Below are positions 1 through 37,905 of a stretch of 64,000 bases of DNA, piece by piece (position 1 is the stretch's first letter; each line of letters begins with the position of its first letter). Source of the DNA: Apostichopus japonicus (Eukaryota > Echinodermata > Holothuroidea > Aspidochirotida > Stichopodidae); NCBI RefSeq assembly GCF_037975245.1, contig NC_092562.1:27044054-27108053 (forward strand), read 5' to 3'. A model generated the notes under the pieces. It worked only from the letters and a program-made list of their open reading frames with translations. It searched no databases and was not told where the DNA came from. Made by a program: the position numbers and the translations under genes.

Positions 1-129
1 AAAAAGATGTTCCATAGTGGGGCTGGGTGGGTTAGCATATATGAGGTAAGTGCGTGGTTACCAAAATCACAAACCAGGTAAGTAGTTTCGGGGAACTTAT
101 AACACACAATTACCTCATATAAATTTGCA

Positions 130-2000
130 TTCATACTAGCAATGTTGGGGAGGTCCTTCCCGAAATACTATTGCTCTACCAAAGGAGCCCTCTGCTGAAA
201 CTGTTTGGCAAGTAACATGACACAAAGGATGAGGGAGTTTTCCATGACGCAGCCTTTATGACTTCTTCCATTGAGATGTAAGACCTGGCGTTGGCCCCAA
301 CGTCAGAAGCTGTTGCCAGTTTGTCTGTTGAGTAGGGCTTGATTAGATTGACAATCCAACTCAACAGAGTCAGTTTGAGGTTGTGGTAAAGGAATATCTT
401 GGTAGGATGAATGGCCTCTGTGGCGTACTGACTGGTTTAATTTTCTATAGGTACCACTTTAGTGCCCTGACTGGACAACAAAGTTTGCCTTCTGTCATTG
501 ACGATATAGAGGCTAGTGTTGGGAGGAAGATTTCCTCTGGGGTAAATGAGGATGACTGGTTTGCCAGGAACTCTGACTCAGGTGGTAGGTGTAATCCACT
601 CGGTTCAAACCCAATAAATCCCGGTTTGGTCGCCAAGACATATAGACAGCTTCTTTGCTTTGCTGACGCCGATGTAACAATGAAAGATGTCTAAAATGTG
701 ACAAATTCCCATGGTGTAAAGAACTGGTTCAATAGATGGTGTGCAAGTTTTTGAAGTATGTGGTTAATGGACCATGAAGGAGTCAGTTTCTTGGATGGTG
801 GACGACAACTGAATATGCCCTTCAAGACGGGCCAATATTTTGTTAATGGCCACAGTTGTAGTGTCTCAGTCCTTGTGAACTGCCGCTATGGCCAATCTCT
901 GCATTTCTTTATTGTTCTAATTTGTTTTCCTTCATGAAAGAGTTGTGTGAAGAAGCCAGCAAATTCTATTGTAGAAGCTTCCATGTGATGGTGAGAGTTA
1001 GCGGCAATAGCCCAGCGTAATAGTTAGTTAGTGGCTGCCCACGAGAAGTACTACTTCAGTCTCGAGTGGTATATGCTAGTTGTAGTGACCCAGCGGGCAT
1101 CTGCTGCCAAAGCAGTAATTTCCGGTGGAATTTTATCTGCTTCCATGTATCTCTGGAAATTTTCCACACTGAGATGTAGACTGTGAAAGCCTCTGTAGTG
1201 AAGTCGGCATCTCACCTGGACTTGTAGGGGTCCTTCTCGGGATGTTTGAGTGAAAGATCTATGAGTAGACTCTACAGTAGTGGGAAGCAAGTGTGCTTGT
1301 GCAACATGGAGCTATCAGTATCATGTCCCTGTATTTTCGTGTAGCCTCACTGGGACCTTGTGTAGAAAGCACCACGGAAGGAACGCGCGAGTCAATAGTT
1401 CTGTCCAAGGAAATGAGAGTGTATGTGTTGCCCATGGTTCTAGATGAAGTGTTTAGAGCAGAACAACAGGAGCTTCTCGTTGTCTGAGGTTGCGAATAGA
1501 TCCAGAGATGGTCACCTGAATTGCCTCTGAATTGCCTGCTTGATGAAAAGTGTGGATGTCTGTGTTGTGTTTGTCACACAGTAGAAGGAGGATCCATGTT
1601 CTCTGACCTAATAAGAGAGACTTCTCTCCACCTTGGTATTTGATATAAGCCACTGTCGCTGTGGTATCTGATCAAAGAGACTGTGTGGTTCTATGTAACA
1701 GTCTGCCCGAGGCAACGTGTCGCTTGGTCAACCAGGTGAGGAACGTTCACCGGATCCTTTGGATTGTACCACTGAAGGTATATCTGTAGTGACTGCATCT
1801 GAGGGTTTGCACCTTGATAGGATTCCTTTGTGGTCCGCCATCAGGCCAATCAGTTTGAGCCATGATCTCGCCTTTGAATGTTGTTCGGATAGAAAGTCCT
1901 TCGTAAGAAGTCACAGGGCGTCTACCTTTCTTCTGTTGGGAGGACCCAGTCCCTTTTTAGATCTAATAATGCTCCTAGCTACGTGAGGCCTTTGGGTTGG
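130..2000 (-). mobile_element. Decayed DIRS-type retrotransposon (RNase H and tyrosine recombinase remnants)
   Basis: Read on the minus strand, the conceptual translation follows DIRS order. An RNase H-like part lies at 1453-1653 (AYIKYQGG near its start, then a CDKHN and a HQAGN stretch). A tyrosine recombinase follows: an N-terminal helical part at 1051-1290 (ARWVTTTSIYHSRLK), a middle part at 445-700 (CPVRALKWYL) and a C-terminal part at 176-340 that includes AASWKTPSSFVSCYL, where the Tyr fits the recombinase nucleophile. Stops and frameshifts separate every piece, so this is a dead copy. DIRS elements integrate with a tyrosine recombinase instead of a DDE integrase. The terminal repeats were not located and the 5' gag/RT part is poorly preserved. 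Assignment rests on motif recognition. Confidence 0.72.
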
Positions 2001-2029
2001 TGTTAGAGATGACTTACTTTCATTTATTA

Positions 2030-2250
2030 ACCAGCCTATGACCATTGAGGAAAAAGAAGTCAAGTCTGTGTCTCTCTATGAGTCAGTCCTCTTCCGATCT
2101 TGAGACGAATTTTATTGTCTTATTGTTTTACGTGAGTCAATTTCCATGTGCTGTATTTTAATGTTATATCCATCTCATTCTGTACAACGAGCATTTAATT
2201 ACCCGTGGCGGGTTTAATAAAGTGAATCTTATCTTATCTTATCTCTTACG
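2030..2250 (+). mobile_element. 3' tail of a non-LTR retrotransposon or SINE
   Basis: The stretch ends with AATAAAGTGAATC followed by a short direct repeat of TTATC (about 2229-2245), the usual look of a LINE or LINE-mobilised SINE 3' terminus with a microsatellite tail. No coding sequence is recognisable upstream, so the copy is strongly 5' truncated. The clade (L2/CR1-like) is a guess. Confidence 0.45.
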
Positions 2251-3221
2251 ATAAACAAGTCGTCGGGGTCAATCCTGGGGAGGGATCTGAAAACTGAGTT
2301 GCTAAGGACAATCCCAGCCAGGGACCTGTAACTCCGAAGGGGCCTTAAAGACATGTAAGGGTCTTCGCGGGGACATGAATAAACCTTGGGGAATTGAAAA
2401 TAAATAGCAACACTAACGTATAGTGTTGGTGATAACTCAGAATTCTAAACCCAGATTTTGTTCTTCTATTTTCTAATTATGTACGAAGTCTGACCTAGAA
2501 ATCGGTATATTTTCCTCCCAAAGCTTTAAGAAAACATCAATCATGCATCTAATCCTTATAGTAACACTTGAATTTGATCCATTAAACATCAAGGAGGGTT
2601 TAACGAATCGACCATCAGTGTACGATGAATCAATGTGAATTGAATCAAATGCAAACAAGCCAATATATAAGTATGGGAAATAGCGCTAGTAATTTAACAT
2701 ATCCTAACATGCAATATGTATGGAGATAAAATATAAGGGCCCGAAATGACGTAAACAATGTTGGCTATAAAAGTCATTAAAAAAACACTTATGCAAGAAT
2801 GGTACTTAGCTAAAACTGCACAAAAACGATGTAGGATTATGTTAGCCACATAGAAGGTAAGAATAAAAATTCCCCCGTGTCAAAGACTTATGTTATCAAT
2901 ACAATCAAAATTGGACAAATTTTCACGACTTTCCATACCAATGGCCAAGAGAGGATGGAGGAGTTACGGCCTGGATGGCTGGTAGCCACACCCACTGGTT
3001 AACGACTTGACCAATATTAGCATAGTATAAGAGGATAACGCATATGCAGATGAGGTAAGTAAGTCCATGTTAAATTTTAAAGTACAGATATTTAGTTCAG
3101 AAATTCTATTAAAACCACTTTACTGTGTCATATAACAATTTCATGTCCTTAAGACTCTGGCCTCATTGACTATGATATATGAAGAGCCTATATACAGATA
3201 CAACAGCACTGTATAAAATAC
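2251..3221. other. Non-coding, no feature recognised
   Basis: No exon, repeat family or RNA gene was recognised. It lies 3' of the last detected exon of the minus-strand phosphatase gene. The gene's final exon, expected to encode a short tail ending like PVYANI, was looked for here and not found; it may lie beyond the left edge. Confidence 0.5.
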
Positions 3222-30428
<27,207 letters not shown>

Positions 30429-30836
30429 CTTGTGTAAAAATGAAATAATGAAAATTAAATTCTAGTTATAAAAGGCAACGTCAATTGAAGATGGATGTAA
30501 TTAAATGCTTAAGGTGAAGCTCTCCATGGTGTATGATAACTAACGTATGGGGTTAATGGTAAGCCAGTTTTGCTTTAAACAAGAATAAATGTGTCTCGCG
30601 GTAAGATGCACATTGAATCTGGTTTCTTTGCTTGATAAAGTTCGGGTAATATGTGGATGAAGAGATTGAGTTTTACTAGTTGTTATCATCTCGTTCAAGA
30701 TGTGTTATTTAATGTACAAAACACAGCCACAAAAATCTCTAATTCATAGCTTGACCTGTATATACAATAGCCAATTAATGATGAAACGTTAAAACTATTG
30801 CAAATAGATGAACCACACTTGGGCAAACCCTAAAAA

Positions 30837-33180
30837 TTATGTTTAACGCAAGCGCCAAAGTTACACTGCGACGGACTTAGAGTCAACACTGGAAGCTCCG
30901 GAGGCACACAGGCTTTTGAAGACCATCCTCCAGAAGTCAGCGAAAAGAGAGGAGACCAGAGTGTCACCTTATAAAAGGTAGAAGTAGGAGTGTGCTCGAG
31001 AAAAACGGCCCTTTTTAGGGCCAACAAATTTTTCCAGAAAGAGCTACTTTCCTCTCCTCCAACATGCAAAATGTACTTTCTCTCTCTCAACCTCTCTCAT
31101 CGTCATCTAAAAGACGCAAATATGTCCGATCAGTGAAAGCTAATAAAAGCTCCGAAAAATTCCGCACCACCAACAGGGAGCTACAGACTATACGTAGTCA
31201 CTCAAAAGCCCAAAATCTTCGAAAAGAAGCAGAAACACTAAAAAAGTTCGTAAAGAACCTATCAGACAGAAACATGTCCAATATAGAGTTTATTGCGCTG
31301 GGAAAAGGTCTGAAGTTCATAGCAACTCCAGTAAAACCTAAACGACGTGATCTTCTCAAGTCTTTAAAAGACCTAAAATGAAAAATGAGAATCCGCTTCA
31401 TCATGCAGAATAAAATGCAAAAAAAAATTACAAAATTCCGTCTACCCTCTACATGGTCACCTAACATGACTTTTAGTAAAATCCTAGAGGACTACTTGGA
31501 AAAAAAACGACCGCTCTGTTATTGTCAAACCCTTCGATAAAGGTAGAGACATTGCTATAATGAATCACTCAGACTATCAGGCAGAAATTGAGAGGCAATT
31601 AGCTAGTCACCACTACGAAGAGTTAAAAGTGATATGACGTTTCAAACTAAAAGTTTAGTCCAGGAAACACTAATTGAAATGTTCTCTGCAAAAGAGATCG
31701 ATAAAAGCGCCTTCGAGTACTTGTCACCATATAGCCACAAGATCCGCACACCGGTCATATATGTGCTACCAAAAATTCATAAAGCACCCCGGCTAACTCA
31801 AAATTTGCCGGTAGACCGATAATAAGTGGAAACGGATCACCGACCCCAAAAATATCGGAATTTTTGGACTATTTCTTGCTTCCTATTGTAATAAAACAAA
31901 GCACTTATGTGAAAGACACAAATCACATTCTGCGAATTTTGGAAGCCACCCCGTTACCAAAAACGGTACTACTTGCTACACTCGATGTCGTCGTCATGTA
32001 TACCAATACTCCCCAAGAGGAGGCATTAGATATATGTCAAGAAGTCTATGAAAAGACGGAAAAAAGCGAATATGGAATAAATAAAATATCTTTTATATCC
32101 ATGCGCAAACTAATTGAACTCATCTTAAAAAGAAAGTGTTTCGAGTTCAATAACCAATTCTATCTACAAAAGATCGGTTGCGCCATGAGTAGCCAAGCCT
32201 CTCCGGAAATCTGCGATATCGTCATGCATAGACTTGAAAAAGCAGATTTTACCGACAGATAATAAAATCTTAAAAGGGCTCCGCTATAGAGATGACATTC
32301 TATTGCTCTACGACGGTACAAATCAGGAACTTGAACACCTAGTAAAAAGGTTGAATGAAATTCACCACTTATTAAAGTTTACGGTAGAAATATCAAACAC
32401 CGAAGTAACATACCTAGATCTGAAAATCTTCAAAGGTACAAGGTTCGAAACCAATGGGTTATTAGACACTAAAGTCCACACTAAACCCACGGAAACCTTC
32501 CAATACCTCGACAGAACCTCTGCACACCCACTTGCCACTTTTAAAGGCTTCATTAAAGGGGAAATATTACGATACGCACGTCTCTGTAACAACGAGACTG
32601 ATTTCTTACAGAAAAAGAACGCGTTCACAGAGAAACTGTTACTCCGTAACTATAAGAAAGAGGAAATTGCCACAGCTACTAAAGGCATAAAATTTGAAAA
32701 CCGTAGGCATTACCTCACTACCAATCCTATACAAAAGGAACCACCACTGGTGTTCAAGCTTACCTATACACCCCATATCAAAACCACGCATCTGAAAAAA
32801 GCACTTTTGAAACATTGGCACCTAATTTCGCAACACGCGGAATTATCCAAACTGTTTCCAAATGAACCGATTCTTGCCTACAAAAGGGCCCAAAATCTCA
32901 AAGATTTACTTGTTAACTCAAGGTTTCGTACTAACGAAGAATCAGCTGACTCTCAAGGTGCACACGAAGCTCTTTTAGATGCTCTTATAGATGCACTATG
33001 AGTCCATAAAAACTCGTGCACAGAAAATAGATGCATTTTGAGAACGAGACGCTCATGCCGAATATAAAATATTCAAAGGCTTACTACTGATGAAGCTCCT
33101 CCTATAAAAGTTGAGAGCAGAAACCGGTCTAGTTGGTCATAAGAACCTACGCTAGTCTTTCCTACTATTAAAAGTACACT
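30837..33180 (+). mobile_element. Penelope-like element C, RT only (frameshifted)
   Basis: The reading frames, broken by several frameshifts, run 31064-33001. The N-terminal region starts MQNVLSLSQPL and carries NIEFIALGKGLKF. The RT has TPVIYVLPKIHKAPRL, RPIISGNGS, LDVVVMYTN (motif A) and RYRDDILLLY (catalytic Asp-Asp). The thumb-like part (KVHTKPTETFQYLDR) runs to a stop at 33001. No Cys motif or GIY-YIG domain follows, so this copy is endonuclease-less. It carries a hammerhead-like motif at 33083-33133. It lies inside the left arm of the inverted duplication and is missing from the right arm. Confidence 0.88.
33083..33133 (+). ncRNA. Hammerhead-ribozyme-like motif of Penelope element C
   Basis: ACTA (33083-33086), CTGATGA (33087-33093), GCTC (33095-33098) pairing with GAGC (33115-33118), GAA (33120-33122), the self-complementary ACCGGT (33123-33128), C33129, then TAGT (33130-33133), which pairs with ACTA. 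The core is canonical CUGAUGA and GAAA, and the predicted cut follows GUC, the most common hammerhead site. An A-A mismatch lies at the base of stem II. Confidence 0.65.
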
Positions 33181-33800
33181 CAATTCACCTAATAGGTGCA
33201 ATTATGTTTCACCATGAGGAGCATGCTATAAGTTCATGTTCTTCGGGCCCTCCCTTAGAAATACTTCATGTTCTTGGCCACTACGTTGCGTTAGATAGTG
33301 TAAAACCGCCTACACCCCCATTTCACACTGCGGGTATGAGTGAGCAAAGGCTGAACGTTTGCTGATTCATTCCTTTTACCACAAAGAAATATCACAAATC
33401 GCGGATAATTGGTTCTGGAGTAAAATGCGTTCTTGATTAATCAGGATTAGTTTGGGATTTCCAGTCGTAACGCTAGTTCATTCCACTCACGATACAAATT
33501 ACTTGAGGTGACGTTTGCACGTTTACATTATAGTTTCACTACTAAGCCTTAAAGAGTATCCTAAGTAGGGTATCTCTACTAGACAATGACCTACGTTGTC
33601 TGCAACCTTAAAACGAGGTTTAATTTAGAAGGCTGAATAGTACGACGGTTATATAGTAGTCGTTTGAACTCTTATATATTAATCTCTCTTTTTTTCAAAG
33701 CGAGGAGATCCAATATTGTTTTTTCTGGACTGATTTAAAGCCCCGTAAATTGAATTTTATATAATAAATAGGGAACAAGTGGAACTTGTATTATGTGGTA

Positions 33801-35300
33801 CTTTAAAGCGTTTGTCTTATTTGAATTGAAATTGTTTATATTGTAGTAATTTATCATATATTATAAAATTTGGTAATAAATATGGTAAACCATTTGCACT
33901 TTCTATGAGACATCTTATGAAATCATTGAAACATGCCAGTCTTTGCTCATTGTCTGAAAAAAATGCTCCGTTGAGAAGAAAAACATGCACCATGAAAGGC
34001 TGACCATCAAAGAATATCAACGAAACGCCTAAAAATATTTAAAAAAAGTTAGTCAGCCATGAAATAGTGATGAATACGATTAATGATATCGGTGAGCTAT
34101 TGTTGTCCAGAACCATTGCGGTTCAAATTGGTAGACAGCAACACTCTCAGTTTGCATTTCTTGTTAGGCCAACTACACTGTGCACACAAGTTAATCACCG
34201 AGGGTAAGTAGCCTAACATTAAACATCCGAGTAACTTATTTAGTAAATTTAATACGAACATATGAAATCAATCATTTGACTTGATAGTAATTTAAAACGG
34301 AAATCTTAGGTATAAAAGTTTGATGCATTATATTTATTTAAGGAATATTTCCCGAACCAGTTGCGACTTTGGTTACTAGAGGTTTAGCTGTCGTCATACC
34401 GGTGACTTAAGACGTAAGTTGAAAAATGTACTTAATTACTCATTAAATACCATCATTCTTCTTAACGCTAATGCATTTCTTACATAAATTAACTATCAAA
34501 TTAATATAATACTGTTTGGTATTGTGCATGGAGTTTTCGATCATTTGATTATGAAATTCGCTGTAGCCTGGGGTTTTTTTTTGCGTAGTGTCTCGTAGTA
34601 TGAGGAATATACTTAATTTATAAGTATAGTGTGCTATATACATACAGGCTATATAGCAGCGGTAATTATACAACGTGAAGAGATTGCTCGTGAGCAATCA
34701 AGACGGCCATTCCGTAGGTGTATAATTTCAAGTAGCTGTTTGGCTCCACAGATTACTAGATATGCTAGGTGACATGACTGACCAGCTTGATGTCGAGACC
34801 TATTAATCAAAGAACGAGACATGGATGTTCGAAACTCAGAGTGAGACCATCGAGACCTCCACGAATGCATTCTTTCTAATGTTATATAGCACATAATTAT
34901 CAATAACCATTTTGATACTGCAAAGAAACCAAATATCTGTGAAGGAATGCTTCCACAATTTGGCTTAGGTGATCTTCATTAACTGAAAATGTTGCCATAT
35001 GGAGCTGTACTTTATCAAGAGTAAAGTTCGGCTGCAGTGAAGATTTAGCATGAAGCCTACATCATCAAATAATGTAGGTTAACGGTGCTCGTGATTGGTT
35101 TCATCTCACTTACATTTTGATTGTCTTTCTGGTTCTGATTCAAAAGGTACCGTCAACCTACCGTCCCTTCTAAACGTACGACCATATGATTTAAAGCAGA
35201 TACAAATGTAAGGGAGTACCAAATTGGGGGGGGGGGGAGTTTCGGGGAAGTTAAAATGTGTCCGTGGGTCATATGTTCTTGCTAAATAATATTCACATGG
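33801..35300. other. No gene recognised
   Basis: AT-rich sequence between the left duplication arm and a (TA)n tract. A G-run sits at about 35225-35239. Searched on the plus strand for exons upstream of the 36.4-kb phosphatase fragment; none seen. Confidence 0.5.
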
Positions 35301-35307
35301 ATGTTAT

Positions 35308-35460
<153 letters not shown>

Positions 35461-35671
35461 AAATGAATAACGCAAAACTGACTTTTCCCAATTATTCATT
35501 TACTATAGAATTACAGTATATATAAAAAGCCGATATTTTCATGAAGTCCATTCCCTCCATTGTGTCGAATGAGACTGAGGTTAACATCCTGGTTACACTA
35601 GATACAAGGAAATGTAGCTACTGACTGGCGCCATAGCATATACATGGCTATATTGGGATCGCCACATACAA

Positions 35672-35782
35672 AGGGCTCGGAATCTCAGTTGGTAGATCGT
35701 CGGGCTGGGGATCCAGTGGTCATTAGTTCGAATCCCGGTTTGTTCAACAACAACAACAAAAAATCAAAAAAAAAATATTTGG
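35672..35782 (+). mobile_element. tRNA-derived SINE or tRNA-like pseudogene
   Basis: A-box-like TCTCAGTTGGTAGATCG and B-box GTTCGAATCC (35726-35735) have the spacing of a tRNA gene, preceded by GGGCTCGG. The copy runs into AACAACAACAACAAAAAATC and a poly-A stretch. The A-rich tail favours a retroposed SINE head over a working tRNA. The anticodon arm is not convincingly foldable. Confidence 0.65.
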
Positions 35783-36366
35783 CGCTTGGTCTGGCAAGAA
35801 ATAATATTTATATTGTCTTCTTACAATAACACTTCTAAGTTTGGAGAAAACTTGATGAATTATTGAATTTGTCAAAACAATCAGATTTATCCTTCACCCA
35901 AACGATGTTTTTAGTGAGAACGAATGAGCATGCCGTACATAATTCTAGTGAACATTCATGGTATACTGTCCTCTTCTGCATAAAACTATTCAGTGTATTC
36001 TTTTTTTTTATTGATAACCTTTCTTGATCTTCTGCTTCTCCTTGCAAAAACATCTTCCCATAACACGTCATACAAAGACAAAGGCATTCCAAGCACACAC
36101 AAACTTAAAGGTACTCCTTCTGGTGAAAGTATATAGAATATCTATCAGATACAAGGTGATGCCATAGTGTTATATCCATGAAAAATTCGAAGTGTTATAG
36201 GCATCGTGATGTGCGTTCATGCTGCAGTGAATTCAATTGTTTTCCTTGAAATATCTTAATAACTGGATATTTTCAGCATTGTCGAAGTATCTAAGAATAT
36301 AACAGCGAACCCATGTACATTGTGATACTGTACTCATTCACTATTTCCTTTATACTTATTATATAG

Positions 36367-36502
36367 AAATGGTGCTGGTCACACTGGAATTTTCCTGACA
36401 GTAAAATTCGAAATGGAAAGGATGAGGATGGAAAACAAAGTTGATTTATTCAACACAGTTCGACAGCTGAGAGGAAGCAACCATAGTATGATTCTTTCAA
36501 AG
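36367..36502 (+). pseudogene. RPTP D2 fragment, exon with His replacing the catalytic Arg
   Basis: 136 nt (1 + 45 codons) between TATATAG and AAG|GTTGGT, the same size and phase as the minus-strand exon 3222-3357. It encodes NGAGHTGIFLTVKFEMERM and ends with RQLRGSN and MILSK. The CX5R Arg is His (GAGHTG for GVGRTG), so this domain could not perform normal catalysis. No upstream phosphatase exons were found on the plus strand, so it is probably a duplicated 3' gene fragment, although the reading frame is intact. Confidence 0.75.
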
Positions 36503-37252
36503 GTTGGTTCACGTGTTGCTCATAGCAATGTACTCCACCATACTAAGTACACTGGCTTCTATTTGAGTACTCATACTCGTTTAAAATATGAAAAAGAGTA
36601 TCCTTTTGGTTGTGTGACCCAATCAACTTGTCTTTCGAGGATATTTCCTACCACTTGTCATATGCGCACATGTAAGAGTAGCGGTTAGAATGTCCTCCGC
36701 AAACATAATACATTCCCCGTTCAGCCCTTACCGGAAACGAGAATCCCTTCACATATCATCACATTGCGGATATGAAGTGTTACTGGAAGGAGTATTTCGT
36801 GATAGTACCTTTCTGGTTTGAAAATTAAAAACAAAAAAATTATTTTTGCAAATGTCGTTAACAATGACTACACTGTAGTGATGATCAATAGGGGTGCCGG
36901 TCTCTGGTGCAGGCGAGGGTACGAGAAGTACACGCTAGCCTCGCAACACACTAAACACTCGTACAATAATAATGGTTGGTAAAAGTCGGTTCCCACCTAC
37001 GATCGTCATCGGAATGTAGTCCAAGTTTCCTGTCTTTGTGATTCACTTAATTAAAGAACTTTGCAGTAACATGACTGATGCAAACTTTTCAAATATATCT
37101 AAAACTTTATCTTGATTACAATTTCCTTTAATTTGCAAAATATTTGGATGTGGTATAGCAATGTAGTGTGAAAGCACACATAACGAGCACAGTAAAACGC
37201 AGTTGTAACTTTTAAATGCAGTTCGTATAATGTATCCTCATTTTGTACACAG

Positions 37253-37324
37253 GATGATTACGGCCTTTGTCATCACCTTCTCAAGGAAGATAATCCAGAA
37301 GAACCAGTTTATGCCAACATATGA
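37253..37324 (+). pseudogene. RPTP C-terminal exon (ends PVYANI)
   Basis: 72 nt from ACACAG to TGA. It encodes DDYGLCHHLLKEDNPEEPVY and then ANI. YxxCHxxLLxE is the final helix of a phosphatase domain. Together with 36367-36502 it forms a two-exon fragment (intron 36503-37252) in proper phase. Confidence 0.72.
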
Positions 37325-37671
37325 TAACAAAACACAAATATGTATGTTTTAGAAAACCGCAAAATAATACGCAGGTCACGTATAATGCTCAGTAATATTT
37401 TGTCTTTAATAAATGCTTCAATCATTGCAAGATATTAGCAACATTTGTATTATATAACTATGAATATCACTGCTTTAAGCAAATGACATGAATGATATGT
37501 GTGTTAAGAACAAAACTTGATGTAATCGAATTACAATAATAGATGAAAACGTGTATGTATAACAATAATTCAATGTTCTTTGTCTAAATATAATTCAGTA
37601 AAGAGCCGTAGCCTGGGTGAAATCCCCAGCGGGCAGCGGAGACACATCTCGTATCGTCCAAATGTCACGTA

Positions 37672-37905
37672 TTGATGCTTTTGATGTGCGTATATACCAG
37701 GGCCTTTTTGAAAGACAAAAATGGGGAGGGGGGCATTCCCAGAAAGGGACCAAACTGACACTATCTAAGCGGACCGCCGACATCGGTTGGCGTATCATAG
37801 CAAGGAAATATTTGCCTAAAATTGCCTCCCAGTTTGCCGATAATGGCACTTACCAGGACTTGTAAGTTGCATCTTAACATTCTTTAGTTTGAGATCTCGT
37901 TTTAG
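37672..37905 (+). repeat. Dispersed repeat family R1, copy 3
   Basis: Diverged copy: CTATCTAAGCGGACCGCCGA, CATCGGTTGGCGTATCATAG, AAATTGCCTCCCAGTTTGCC and ACTTGTAAGTTGCATCTTAA align with copies 1 and 2. Confidence 0.65.

Noticed and set aside
33817-34020. Minus-strand ORF MIFFDGQPFMVHVFL, checked as a possible receptor exon
   Set aside because: No convincing splice sites, no domain pattern and no counterpart in the right arm.
35672-35782. Functional tRNA gene
   Set aside because: A and B boxes are present but the anticodon arm is poor and an A-rich tail follows, so a SINE or pseudogene is more likely.
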